Shown here: positions 32,945-41,213 of the stretch, one piece after another | Layout: each line of letters opens with the position of its first letter | Numbering within the stretch: position 1 is the first letter of the stretch | NCBI RefSeq assembly: GCF_017068455.1 | Contig: NZ_CP070608.1 | Location: 730,501 to 794,500, forward strand | Source of the DNA: Fulvivirga lutea | GTDB taxonomy: Bacteria > Bacteroidota > Bacteroidia > Cytophagales > Cyclobacteriaceae | Reading direction: 5' to 3' | DNA length: 64,000 nucleotides | The notes under the pieces: generated by a model | The model's input: only the letters and a program-made list of their open reading frames with translations | Database searches by the model: none | Told to the model about the DNA's origin: nothing | Position numbers and translations under genes: made by a program

Positions 32945-35392
32945 TTATCTGCACATCATATCCATACCTATTGGAGAACCATCCGGAGGAGTTAATTCAC
33001 CTTCAGTTTCATACTTTTTAGGGTCTTCCCAGAATTGCTTAATTCGTGTAGACCCTCTGTAAAAATGTGCCTTTTGCTCAAATGATTGAGTATCTGCATT
33101 AGCCGTCAAATACTTATTAAGTTCGAACAATGCTTGTCCAACGATTGCCTTAACCTGTTCACTTGCGCTTTTATGCGCATGCAATTCAAATAACTTAGTT
33201 AATAATACCTGCTCAACCGCACGGCTTACCTCGCCATCAAGCGCATTGGTATTTTTTGTTTTCCAGGTTTTAGAAATTACTTCATTAAGCACGAATTCTA
33301 ATGATGGTTGTGATTTATCTCGTGAATGATATTCCACTAACCTTTGCGCCCTTGCTGTATTAAAAATCAAGTTAAATGTCATAGAAGCTGAAGTTTCTGC
33401 GGCAGCTATAGGGTCGAAAGTCAATTCAGTTCTTAAGTCCACCAACTCTCTGCTTCTGTAATAACCATTTGGTCGTGGAGGTATCATTTTAATTATTGAT
33501 TCAGGCAGTGTGAGTACTTCCGAGCTTGTTGATTTCAACAATGCATCCAATGCTGCTTTTTGCTTTTCAGCGGGAACGAATTCAGTAGTGAATTGACCAT
33601 CGCCTCTCATGGCATATCGATAGTTTAAGCCGCCAATAAGTTTAACCGCAGCCTCAACCTGGTATCTATGTAAGTAATAAATCGGAACCAACACTTCTTC
33701 CAGGCTAGCAAAGGGCTCACCCATTTTAATGTTGTTTTCTCCAAAGTTTGAAATAGCGATTTTTCTAACATTTAATAGGTGTAAAAGCTCTTCTTCTAGT
33801 GATTTCCCATTGTCCCAAAGGTGAGCAAAAGGGTGAGCACTTCCGTGTGGTCGCGCATCCTGATCAGTGAGAAATGTCAATCCATCTTTAAATGACTGCT
33901 GAATAATTTTTTCTAATTCGGCATCTACATCAGCACCTTTCGGAAAATCCTGATAACCATAGGCGATAGAAACTTTATCCCATGCCCCTATTCCATCATC
34001 ATAAGCCTCGGATAAGTCGATCTTTCCATCCTTTATTTTGATTAATGGATGTGGATAATCCATCACGGATGCTCGGCCTTCCGTACTTGAAGTATAGCTA
34101 TGTGAAATGCCTAATGTATGACCTACTTCATGAGCCGCAAGCTGTCTTAATCGTGCCAAAGCCATTTTCTCCATTTCATCAGAAACAGGCTGGCCTTCCA
34201 AATAAGGTGCAAGTAAGCCTTCAGCAATTAAATAATCTTGCCTAACGCGTAATGAACCAAGTAAAACATGGCCCTTAATAATTTCTCCAGTCCTTGGATC
34301 TGTAACTCCGCCACCATACGACCAACCTCTTGTTGAACGATGCACCCAGTTGATCATGTTGTAACGCACATCCATTGGGTCTGCATCTTTCGGTAGCAAC
34401 TTTACCTGAAAGGCGTCTTTGTAACCGGCTGCTTCAAAAGCCTGATTCCACCATGCTGCTCCTTCCATTAATGCAGATCTAACAGGTTCTGGTGTACCTC
34501 TATCCATATAATATATAATAGGTTCAACTGCCTCGCTTACTTCAGCCTCAGGGTTTTTCTTTTTCAAACGGTGACGAGTAATCAATCTCTGGTGAATATC
34601 TTCACTTATTGGAGTAGCATAATCAAAATAGGAGAGCTCCCAGAAACCAGATCTAGGGTCAAATTTCCTTGTTTCAAAACCATCATCTGGTAGTTCAACA
34701 AAAGAATGATGCTGCCTTACAGTAATATTAGAATTAGTGGGGGCAACGGTAGGCAAATGTTTACCTGTTGCTTTACCTGTAAAAGTTAGCGTAACCTCAA
34801 ATTCAGAGTTTTTTGGGAAATTTTTAGTGCGCTCTAAATACATGGCGGACATAGAGCTGTTTACTGAATAACTGCCCTCGCCATTAGATTTCAATCTCCC
34901 AGAAACATTGTGCGCGTCATCCAGTAGAAAATCGGATAGGTCAATTAACACTTTGTTTTTATCTTCAGCTTCTACCTTAAAGCCCCACAACACAGATTGG
35001 GCAAATGCATCTTCCACAGACTTACGTTCGTCTTCATTTTCACTTTTGGCTAAGTAGCTATAGTTGGGTTGTAGCATTAAAATTTTAGGCCCCCTACGAA
35101 TGAATTTTACCACTCGCTCTCTACCCATCTGGTTACGATCTAACCCAATATCATTCGAACCAATGCCGGCTGCCAAAGATTGCACATATAAAAACTCCTG
35201 ATCCAGCTTATCAATTTCAAGAAATACTTTATCCGTTCTTGAATCATAATAGTAGTTAAAAAAGCCTTCATACTTCTTCATTCCCTCCGTTTTGGAAGAG
35301 ATACCATCCGAGTTTTTATTGGCCTTGTTTATGGAATTTGAGTAAGCTGCGCATCCTAGGAATAGGAATAGTAAGAGATAAATTTTCTTCAT
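32945..35392 (-). CDS. Secreted zinc metalloprotease (DUF5117/DUF4953 type)
   Basis: This 815-residue protein has a signal peptide with a possible lipobox (LLLFLFLGC), then a DUF5118/DUF5117-type N-terminal region (GFFNYYYDSRTDKVFLEI) and a metzincin zinc site HEVGHTLGISH at residues 421-431 (HExxHxxGxxH). A downstream DUF4953-type segment ends near FAHLWDNGKS and the helical C-terminus. It should be an endopeptidase outside the cytoplasm. It is co-directional with the FtsX-like permease gene (71-nt gap), with no other evident partner. The family is widespread in Bacteroidota; substrate unknown. Confidence 0.86.
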   Translation of the reverse strand: MKKIYLLLFLFLGCAAYSNSINKANKNSDGISSKTEGMKKYEGFFNYYYDSRTDKVFLEIDKLDQEFLYVQSLAAGIGSNDIGLDRNQMGRERVVKFIRRGPKILMLQPNYSYLAKSENEDERKSVEDAFAQSVLWGFKVEAEDKNKVLIDLSDFLLDDAHNVSGRLKSNGEGSYSVNSSMSAMYLERTKNFPKNSEFEVTLTFTGKATGKHLPTVAPTNSNITVRQHHSFVELPDDGFETRKFDPRSGFWELSYFDYATPISEDIHQRLITRHRLKKKNPEAEVSEAVEPIIYYMDRGTPEPVRSALMEGAAWWNQAFEAAGYKDAFQVKLLPKDADPMDVRYNMINWVHRSTRGWSYGGGVTDPRTGEIIKGHVLLGSLRVRQDYLIAEGLLAPYLEGQPVSDEMEKMALARLRQLAAHEVGHTLGISHSYTSSTEGRASVMDYPHPLIKIKDGKIDLSEAYDDGIGAWDKVSIAYGYQDFPKGADVDAELEKIIQQSFKDGLTFLTDQDARPHGSAHPFAHLWDNGKSLEEELLHLLNVRKIAISNFGENNIKMGEPFASLEEVLVPIYYLHRYQVEAAVKLIGGLNYRYAMRGDGQFTTEFVPAEKQKAALDALLKSTSSEVLTLPESIIKMIPPRPNGYYRSRELVDLRTELTFDPIAAAETSASMTFNLIFNTARAQRLVEYHSRDKSQPSLEFVLNEVISKTWKTKNTNALDGEVSRAVEQVLLTKLFELHAHKSASEQVKAIVGQALFELNKYLTANADTQSFEQKAHFYRGSTRIKQFWEDPKKYETEGELTPPDGSPIGMDMMCR

Positions 35393-35521
35393 TTTTTGAT
35401 TATTGAATTGATGGATTTAAAAATACTACAAATCATTTAGCTGCCAATAACATATTTGATGATCGGAAATGGGAATATAAAAATGTAAATTAATTGTGAC
35501 CTTTTGAATGTGGAGGATTAT

Positions 35522-36124
35522 ATGGATAAGACCATCACCTTAGGAACTGTGAGCGATGCCAATTACATGTCTGAGCAGGAATTAGCGAATGAGCAAGATT
35601 TGATTGCCCGAGCTAAAAGAGATGCTGAGGCCTTTGGCGAGGTTTATAATCGATACTTTGAACGGATATTTAACTTCATTCTACGAAGAACCGATGATGA
35701 GGCAATTTCTGATGATTTAACATCTCAGACATTTTTGAAAGCCATGCAAAGTTTGAAAAGGTATGAGTATAGAGGCGTGCCATTTTCTGCCTGGCTATAC
35801 CGTATAGCTCATAATGAAGTGAATAAATATTATAATAAACAAAAGCGCAAAAAAGTATTTAGTCTGGAGCAAGAACAACTATTTGAGTTTATTCAGCCAG
35901 AGGAGGAAGCAGCTTTTGATGAAGAAAAATTGGCTGAATTGATGGAAGTGTTAAAGGAGTTGCCAACTGAGGCTGTGGAGGTATTGGAATTACGGTTTTT
36001 TGAAGAAAAGAACTTTAAAGAAATAAGTTATATCTTGAATATTGGTGAAAGTGGAGCTAAGATGAGGCTATACCGAGCCATTGATAAGCTAAAAGAGCGT
36101 TTTAAAATTAAGTATAACGACTGA
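35522..36124 (+). CDS. RNA polymerase sigma factor, ECF/sigma-70 family
   Basis: This 200-residue protein has region 2 (FGEVYNRYFERIFNFILRRTDDEAISDDLTSQTFLKAMQ, with the usual SAWLYRIAHNEVNKYY) and region 4 (ELPTEAVEVLELRFFEEKNFKEISYILNIGESGAKMRLYRAIDKLK). The ATG at 35522 is chosen over a TTG at 35504 because it has a purine-rich GGAGGA upstream, a real Shine-Dalgarno that is uncommon in this window. The stop overlaps the next gene's start by one base (TGATG), so it heads a three-gene operon with a small membrane protein and a TonB. No anti-sigma gene is adjacent in the usual position; the membrane protein could play that part. Confidence 0.9.
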   Translation: MDKTITLGTVSDANYMSEQELANEQDLIARAKRDAEAFGEVYNRYFERIFNFILRRTDDEAISDDLTSQTFLKAMQSLKRYEYRGVPFSAWLYRIAHNEVNKYYNKQKRKKVFSLEQEQLFEFIQPEEEAAFDEEKLAELMEVLKELPTEAVEVLELRFFEEKNFKEISYILNIGESGAKMRLYRAIDKLKERFKIKYND

Positions 36125-36414
36125 TGGGCAGACATGATATCAGATTGAGACGACAACGCATGACTTCAAGAAGAATTGAAGGGTATAAAGACTATGCGAG
36201 TCTGATGGAGCGTCATAAATCCAGCAGATTAAAGAGATTGATAAAATTTATTTTCTTGTTACTGTTCTTCACCGCATTGAGTGTTTTTGCTTATTACGCG
36301 TTAAGCAAAATCGAAGAACAAAATAAAGAGCCTGAGAAACAAGCTCAGGCATTGTCCCGGCCGGGTGTTTTTAATGATGAATTATTAAACACCTATAACT
36401 ATGGAAAAACGTAA
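36124..36414 (+). CDS. Small single-pass membrane protein in sigma-TonB operon
   Basis: I do not recognise a family. The 96-residue protein has a highly basic N-terminus (about residues 1-40, many Arg/Lys), one transmembrane helix (about residues 40-60, LIKFIFLLLFFTALSVFAYYAL), and a charged C-terminus. By the positive-inside rule the N-terminus is cytoplasmic. It starts on the stop of the sigma gene (TGATG) and its last 14 nt overlap the TonB gene. Its position suggests an anti-sigma-like or envelope-sensing link between the sigma factor and the TonB protein, but there is no zinc motif or recognisable anti-sigma domain. Confidence 0.7.
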   Translation: MGRHDIRLRRQRMTSRRIEGYKDYASLMERHKSSRLKRLIKFIFLLLFFTALSVFAYYALSKIEEQNKEPEKQAQALSRPGVFNDELLNTYNYGKT

Positions 36415-37084
36415 AAACCCTGAAAAGGAACTGCGTAACAAGCAAGGCCTTTTCTTCAACATGGGCTTGTTAATAGCCCTGACGCTCTGTGTTGCCGCCT
36501 TTGAATATGAGGTGGAAGAGAAAATTGTGCACGTACCTGAATTGGAGGTAGATAAAGTTGACATTTATTTACCTCCTATTACAGAACATAAAATACCAGA
36601 ACCTCCAAAACCTAAATTGAAGATGCCAGATCCCACTAGGGTTAAGGCTGCACCTCCAGATCCTAAAGATTTTGAGCCTTTATTAGAGCCAAAAAAGGAT
36701 GAAAGTCCTACTGATTTGTTAGGTGAACCTCGGTATTTAGAAGATATACCTGAAGATGATTTGCCTGAGGTTCCTTTTGATTGGGTGGAAGAAATGCCTA
36801 AACCCAAAGGAGGGTATGAAGCATTTTATCAGTTTATAAGCAAACATTTAAAATACCCTGCTTTGGCAAGAAGAATGGGAATTTCCGGTAAAATAAGCGC
36901 TCAGTTTGTAGTAGATGAAAAGGGTAATTTGATAGATATACAAATTCTAAAAGGGATTGGAGCTGGCTGTGATGAAGAGGTATTGAGGTTGTTGGAAAAA
37001 GCTCCAAAGTGGAACCCGGGAAAACAACGGGGAGTACCAGTTAAGGTAAAAACTATTTTGCCAATAGAGTTTAGGCTAGATTGA
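36401..37084 (+). CDS. TonB-family energy transducer
   Basis: This 227-residue protein has an N-terminal membrane anchor (GLLIALTLCVAAF, about residues 21-33), a Pro/Glu/Lys-rich spacer (residues 60-135) and a C-terminal TonB domain (YPALARRMGISGKISAQFVVDEKGNLIDIQILKGIGAGCDEEVLRLL; ending VKVKTILPIEFRL). TonB couples the proton motive force to outer-membrane TonB-dependent receptors. It is the last gene of the sigma, membrane protein, TonB operon; the terminator at 37087 follows. No ExbB/ExbD gene is near. Confidence 0.9.
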   Translation: MEKRKNPEKELRNKQGLFFNMGLLIALTLCVAAFEYEVEEKIVHVPELEVDKVDIYLPPITEHKIPEPPKPKLKMPDPTRVKAAPPDPKDFEPLLEPKKDESPTDLLGEPRYLEDIPEDDLPEVPFDWVEEMPKPKGGYEAFYQFISKHLKYPALARRMGISGKISAQFVVDEKGNLIDIQILKGIGAGCDEEVLRLLEKAPKWNPGKQRGVPVKVKTILPIEFRLD

Positions 37085-37086
37085 CT

Positions 37087-37120
37087 AAAAAATAGGGCTT
37101 GATTTCAAGCCCTATTTTTT
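37087..37120. terminator. Rho-independent terminator, bidirectional
   Basis: AAATAGGGCTTG pairs with CAAGCCCTATTT across a 4-nt ATTT loop, flanked by A- and T-runs on both sides, so it can end both the TonB gene and the convergent DUF6265 gene. The stop codon of the latter (37112-37114) lies inside the right arm. Confidence 0.9.
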
Positions 37121-37534
37121 TCTTTTAAACTCAAAAGGAATCTTTTTCTCACCATCAGAGATGATCACGGACAATGATTCATTCTTTAGTATGTATTCAA
37201 TTTGCTTTGGAAAATCATGCTCTGGGTTTTGGCAAATAAAATGGCCGGGTTCAATGAGGGTCATTTTAAAATGGGTTGGTTCGGAGTTGTGAGATACATC
37301 TGCCACATAAAACCAATCATCCTTTATTTTTTTGATGGCCAACTTTTCCAATACAGTGGTATCACCGTTTTGAACACTATAAACCTTCCCTCTTAATTCA
37401 GCTGGTTCTAGCACCCACTCTTCGATTGAACCGTTTTTTTGATTCACCCACTGGCCTTCGAGCCAGCTAAATTCTTTTTGAGCCTGACAGCCAAACGCCA
37501 TAAATATCAGCGCAATAACAAGTATTAGTTTCAT
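37112..37534 (-). CDS. DUF6265 family lipoprotein
   Basis: This 140-residue protein starts at the ATG at 37534, giving a lipoprotein signal MKLILVIALIFMAFGCQAQ with lipobox Cys16; an upstream in-frame start at 37570 would put 12 polar residues before the signal. The body opens with FSWLEGQWVNQKNGSIEEW, the family pattern, with LEPGHFICQNPEHDFPKQIEY-type strands later. DUF6265 is of unknown function and is typical of Bacteroidota. Its stop codon lies within the stem of the shared terminator. The AraC-family gene lies 55 nt upstream on the same strand. Confidence 0.8.
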   Translation of the reverse strand: MKLILVIALIFMAFGCQAQKEFSWLEGQWVNQKNGSIEEWVLEPAELRGKVYSVQNGDTTVLEKLAIKKIKDDWFYVADVSHNSEPTHFKMTLIEPGHFICQNPEHDFPKQIEYILKNESLSVIISDGEKKIPFEFKRKK

Positions 37535-37589
37535 AATCTTTTTATTACAAATATGAATTGCAGCTATCACCTAAGATTGTATAAATGCG

Positions 37590-38393
37590 TCAATTTCGTT
37601 TCAAAAAGAAATTCGCTAAGGTATTATCATCAAATCCATAAGAGGAAGGCTTCTCTCCTGTAAATTTTCTAAATTCTTTAATAAAATGGGCTTGATCATA
37701 ATACCCTGAATTAACGGCTACCTGACACCAAGAAGAGTCACCTTCTTGCATCAGCTTAAAAATATTATTAAAACGAATAATTCGAGCAAAGTACTTAGGA
37801 GGAAGACCAATCACATCGATGAATTTTCGCTCTAAGCTTCTTCTACTCATAGCCGATTGTTCAATGAGCTCTTCAATTTTAATCTGACCTCTTGAATCTA
37901 TAATTTTCTGAACGGAGTTAATAAATAGCCCATCTTCTTTGAAATTAGTAGTTAGCTGCATGAAGAATTGTTCCAGCTTTTTATGATCAAAATGGCTTGT
38001 TGAAAGAGCCTGTATTACATCTTTTAAAGCATTTAATTGGATGGAGTTAACTTCAGAAGCAGGTACAACACGGTCGGTAAAATCACTCATATTTAATCCG
38101 AAGAGTAGCTTGGGTGTCCATGGCTGAAGCTTAATGCCCAGCATATTAATTACACCCTGATTTCGTAAATAGAAATGATTACTTATCTGCCCTGAAAAAA
38201 GCCATTTATCTTGCAATTCCCACTTTTCAAACAGTTTTATTTCATAGTTATCACCAAAATGAAAGATCAACTCAGGGTAGCCATCAGGCACAACTTTCTG
38301 CTCGAATGAATCTTGGCCATCACCAATAACTACCCAAAAATTTGCTACATATTTTTTTAGGGAAGAATGGGGTGTGTACTCCTTAAATATCAT
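37590..38393 (-). CDS. AraC-family transcriptional regulator
   Basis: This 267-residue protein has an N-terminal cupin-like region (PHSSLKKYVANFWVVIGDG, DUF6597-like) and a C-terminal AraC double helix-turn-helix (SAMSRRSLERKFIDVIGLPPKYFARIIRFN; WCQVAVNSGYYDQAHFIKEFRKFTGEKPSSY). The ligand is unknown. It lies 4 nt downstream of the DUF389 gene on the same strand, so it may be co-transcribed with it. Its last codons contain the 18-nt string that also occurs at 28272-28289. Confidence 0.88.
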   Translation of the reverse strand: MIFKEYTPHSSLKKYVANFWVVIGDGQDSFEQKVVPDGYPELIFHFGDNYEIKLFEKWELQDKWLFSGQISNHFYLRNQGVINMLGIKLQPWTPKLLFGLNMSDFTDRVVPASEVNSIQLNALKDVIQALSTSHFDHKKLEQFFMQLTTNFKEDGLFINSVQKIIDSRGQIKIEELIEQSAMSRRSLERKFIDVIGLPPKYFARIIRFNNIFKLMQEGDSSWCQVAVNSGYYDQAHFIKEFRKFTGEKPSSYGFDDNTLANFFLKRN

Positions 38394-38397
38394 TGAG

Positions 38398-39774
38398 CTA
38401 TTGAATCACTACAATAAGGCTATCGGCCTTTGTTCTAACATTTAGCCAGTCCCTTATTTTTTTCTGGTCACTTCGATACGGTATTTTTTTAAAATCCAGA
38501 ACGGCATAACAAAGAGTATCCTGGTCGTTGTTAATCATGTCACCCATAGAAATATTCTCTAATGTGGGGTATTGAATTTCTAGTTCTGCTTTAATATCAG
38601 CCACTGGGTAGACTTTCGATTGAAACTTACGAATTTGATTTTCAAGAATAATAATTTTGTCATCCTTTGATTTAATGATCTCTTCATTCTTTTCATAGAT
38701 ATCCTTCAATAAATCAACTTTAAGGGCTTCGCTCATTTTTTCAAATTCTGCTTTTTCCACAGCATCGGTTTCTTCTTTGTAGCCCTGCCTTATTTTGAGC
38801 TCTGCACCAGCCAGGTTAAAATGAGCTAAATCTTTTTCTATATCGGCAATCTCTTCTTCAGAAAGTGGCCTTCCATAAAGCGTAACATCTATAGTTGCCT
38901 TATTATTATCAAAAGAGAAGTTTTCGCTAATTACCTGAGTATCATCAAAATGAAATTCAGTATTCACAAAATTTCTGGCATTCTGCTCAAAGATGGTTTT
39001 TCTCACCAAGTTGTAAGCCAAATAAATACTCGGTACCGCAGTAATAAAAACGAATATCCAGATGAGCGTTTTAACACGTCTTTCAGTTACCTCGCTTTCA
39101 TAGTGTTTTCTAGGGTACTTTAAGAAACGCACTATCACAAATGTTGAAACGCTTATGAATACACTATTAATAAAGAAAAGATAAAATGCTCCGGCAAAGT
39201 AGTACCAGTTGCCATTGGCTAGTCCGTAACCTGCGGTACACAATGGCGGCATAAGTGCCGTTGCTATAGCCACACCCGGTATGGCATTCGATTTTTCTCT
39301 CCTTGAGCCGGCCACAATACCTGAAAGTCCACCGAACAGAGCAATTAACACATCCCACAAAGTCGGTTGAGTTCTAGCCAGTAATTCTGACTGTGCCTCA
39401 TGCAATGGCGTAATGAAAAAGTAAAGTGCTGATGTAAGCACACTTATTAGTACCGCAACCCCAAGGTTTTTAAAAGCCTTTTTAATCAACTCAAAATCGT
39501 TAATTGCTGCGCCCATGCCAACACCCATGATTGGGCCCATTAAGGGGGAAATAAGCATGGCGCCTATAACAACGGCTGCTGAGTTCACGTTGAGGCCAAT
39601 CGATGCAATGAATATAGCGAAGATTAAAATCCAGAGGTTGGTGCCTTTAAATTCAACTCCCTTCTTTATCTCCTGAATGGTAATTTCATCACGTTCCTTC
39701 CCTTCACTGAGATTAAATAACTCTTTTAAATAATTTTTAAGAGATACTAATAAACGTACGCCTGAATTTGACAT
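38398..39774 (-). CDS. DUF389 family membrane protein
   Basis: This 458-residue protein has a DUF389 transmembrane core (residues about 45-255, five or six helices; VNSAAVVIGAMLISPLMGPIMGVGMG and IAIATALMPPLCTAGYGLANG-type motifs) followed by a soluble C-terminal region (residues 260-458) with a coiled-coil segment around EKNEEIIKSKDDKIIILENQIRKF and a final beta-rich portion. The function of the family is unknown; it is widespread in bacteria and archaea. Here it is followed by an AraC regulator after 4 nt, in one operon. Confidence 0.85.
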   Translation of the reverse strand: MSNSGVRLLVSLKNYLKELFNLSEGKERDEITIQEIKKGVEFKGTNLWILIFAIFIASIGLNVNSAAVVIGAMLISPLMGPIMGVGMGAAINDFELIKKAFKNLGVAVLISVLTSALYFFITPLHEAQSELLARTQPTLWDVLIALFGGLSGIVAGSRREKSNAIPGVAIATALMPPLCTAGYGLANGNWYYFAGAFYLFFINSVFISVSTFVIVRFLKYPRKHYESEVTERRVKTLIWIFVFITAVPSIYLAYNLVRKTIFEQNARNFVNTEFHFDDTQVISENFSFDNNKATIDVTLYGRPLSEEEIADIEKDLAHFNLAGAELKIRQGYKEETDAVEKAEFEKMSEALKVDLLKDIYEKNEEIIKSKDDKIIILENQIRKFQSKVYPVADIKAELEIQYPTLENISMGDMINNDQDTLCYAVLDFKKIPYRSDQKKIRDWLNVRTKADSLIVVIQ

Positions 39775-39866
39775 GCTCTATAGTTTGACGATTAAAAATA
39801 TATAATTCAGACGTTAGAATGTAGAAAAGTCACGAATTCCTAAAAAATGGAATAATACAAAATCAT

Positions 39867-39874
39867 TAGTTTTG
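39867..39874 (+). promoter_or_regulatory. Candidate -7 box
   Basis: TAGTTTTG matches TAnnTTTG exactly and lies 40 nt before the ATG at 39915. No TTG occurs at the expected -33 position, so the assignment rests on the -7 box alone. Confidence 0.35.
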
Positions 39875-39914
39875 CAGGCGAACAAAATTTTAGACAAAAT
39901 TAATTGCTAGAGTT

Positions 39915-40493
39915 ATGAAGAGATTAAGTTTAGTTGTATTTGCTTTTTATTTTATTGCTTGTAATCAACCCCAAGAAATGAGCGATGTCTCTGCCATGGG
40001 TCTTGCTGAATTACCTGCAAATGCTACCAAAGAACCGTATGAAAGCAACCCAGACTTGGTAAAAGTTACTTATACTGATCCTGATGGAATTGTAAATACA
40101 GGTGATTATCTTCTTGGTGAACGTACTGGTACATGGACGGAATTTCACCCGAACGGGCTGGTCAAATCTGTTACAGGTTATGTTGCTGGCATAAAACAAG
40201 GTAGCTACACAGAAATTGATGATCGCGGTCAGTTAACTATTGCAGCAAACTATCATAGTGGCCAGCTTCATGGTGAATGGATAAAATATAATAGAGCGCG
40301 AGTGAAAGAGGAAAAAAACTATGTAAATGGAAAATTGGAAGGAATTTCTAAAATGTTTTATGATACAGGCGCGATAATGGAGGAAGGCAATTATGCCAAC
40401 GGTGTTCGAGATGGCGTTTCTAAATGGTATGACCAAGAAGGTAATGTTACTATTGAGTATGAATATAGTAATGGAGAATTGGTGAATAAATAA
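39915..40493 (+). CDS. MORN-repeat (YwqK-like) lipoprotein
   Basis: This 192-residue protein has a lipoprotein signal (MKRLSLVVFAFYFIAC, lipobox Cys16) and repeated MORN-type units of the form GxxxGxWxxYxxxGxxxxxxxYxxG, for example GTWTEFHPNGLVKSVTGYVAG and GEWIKYNRARVKEEKNYVNG. The YwqK label (toxin-antitoxin antitoxin) in databases comes from Bacillus and is not supported here: there is no toxin gene next to it. Likely an envelope lipoprotein of unknown function. It is followed by a strong terminator and then hsp20. Confidence 0.82.
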   Translation: MKRLSLVVFAFYFIACNQPQEMSDVSAMGLAELPANATKEPYESNPDLVKVTYTDPDGIVNTGDYLLGERTGTWTEFHPNGLVKSVTGYVAGIKQGSYTEIDDRGQLTIAANYHSGQLHGEWIKYNRARVKEEKNYVNGKLEGISKMFYDTGAIMEEGNYANGVRDGVSKWYDQEGNVTIEYEYSNGELVNK

Positions 40494-40522
40494 GACAATC
40501 TGTCCGAATTTTACGTATTTAC

Positions 40523-40552
40523 AGGCCAACTTATGACAAGTTGGCCTTTTTT
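40523..40552 (+). terminator. Rho-independent terminator
   Basis: AGGCCAACTT and AAGTTGGCCT form a perfect 10-bp stem with a 5-nt loop, followed by T6. It ends the MORN lipoprotein transcript. Confidence 0.92.
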
Positions 40553-40627
40553 GAGCCCAAAATTTGAGTGGCATTTCATTTGAAGCCGATAAAGTGAATT
40601 AATTAAAACCATTAAAAAGGAGGAATT

Positions 40628-41056
40628 ATGACACTTATTAGAAGATCAAATGATTTATTTCCGACATTCTTTGATGATTTCTTCGGAAGAGACTGGTTTA
40701 TGAGTAACGATCAAAATACAACTAACACAATGCCTGCAGTTAACATTGCAGAAAATGCGGATAACTACTTAGTTGAAATGGTAGCTCCAGGCATGAATAA
40801 GAAAGATTTTAAAATAGAGCTTGATAATCAGTTACTGACCATCTCTTATGAGAAAGAAGATTCTAACGAGAATAAGGATGTAAATTATTCGAAAAGAGAA
40901 TTTTACTATCAATCATTCAAAAGATCATTTACACTGCCTCAAACGGTAGAAAGTGATAAAATAAAAGCCAAATATGACAACGGCCTTTTAATGATTCAAA
41001 TTCCTAAAAAGGAAGAGGCTAAACAAAAGGCTTCCAGATTGATAAGTATTTCTTAA
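40628..41056 (+). CDS. Small heat-shock protein Hsp20/alpha-crystallin
   Basis: This 142-residue protein has an alpha-crystallin domain (residues about 38-135: PAVNIAENADNYLVEMVAPGMNKKDFKIELDNQLLTIS to the C-terminal IQIPK motif), with the family I-x-I-like tail (KEEAKQKASRLISIS). The start has a strong GGAGGAATT purine-rich Shine-Dalgarno, uncommon in Bacteroidota. It acts as an ATP-independent holdase chaperone in the cytoplasm. A terminator at 41074 separates it from the HtrA-type protease, so the two are adjacent stress genes but not obviously one operon. Confidence 0.93.
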   Translation: MTLIRRSNDLFPTFFDDFFGRDWFMSNDQNTTNTMPAVNIAENADNYLVEMVAPGMNKKDFKIELDNQLLTISYEKEDSNENKDVNYSKREFYYQSFKRSFTLPQTVESDKIKAKYDNGLLMIQIPKKEEAKQKASRLISIS

Positions 41057-41073
41057 GGTTAAATTAACAATGT

Positions 41074-41105
41074 ATGCCGATGGCATTCTGCTATCGGCAT
41101 TTTTA
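41074..41105 (+). terminator. Rho-independent terminator
   Basis: ATGCCGAT and ATCGGCAT form an 8-bp stem around an 11-nt loop, followed by TTTTA. It ends the hsp20 transcript. Confidence 0.85.
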
Positions 41106-41127
41106 TTAAAAAATGTTAAAAAAGTTA

Positions 41128-41148
41128 ACGCCCGCTATTATTGGGCGT
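41128..41148. promoter_or_regulatory. Inverted repeat upstream of HtrA-type protease gene
   Basis: ACGCCC-N9-GGGCGT has perfect 6-bp arms and lies 66 nt before the start at 41214, in a region that must hold the promoter. It could be an operator. The 9-nt spacer recalls CIRCE, but the arm sequence differs from the CIRCE consensus. Confidence 0.4.
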
Positions 41149-41213
41149 ATTTCAGATTTAAATGGCGTGCTTTTTGAAAGACGTTCATTATGTACAACAA
41201 AAAAGGTCAAATT

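Noticed and set aside
39915-40493. YwqK-family antitoxin of a toxin-antitoxin pair
   Set aside because: The database name comes from Bacillus; here it is a MORN-repeat lipoprotein with no toxin gene adjacent.
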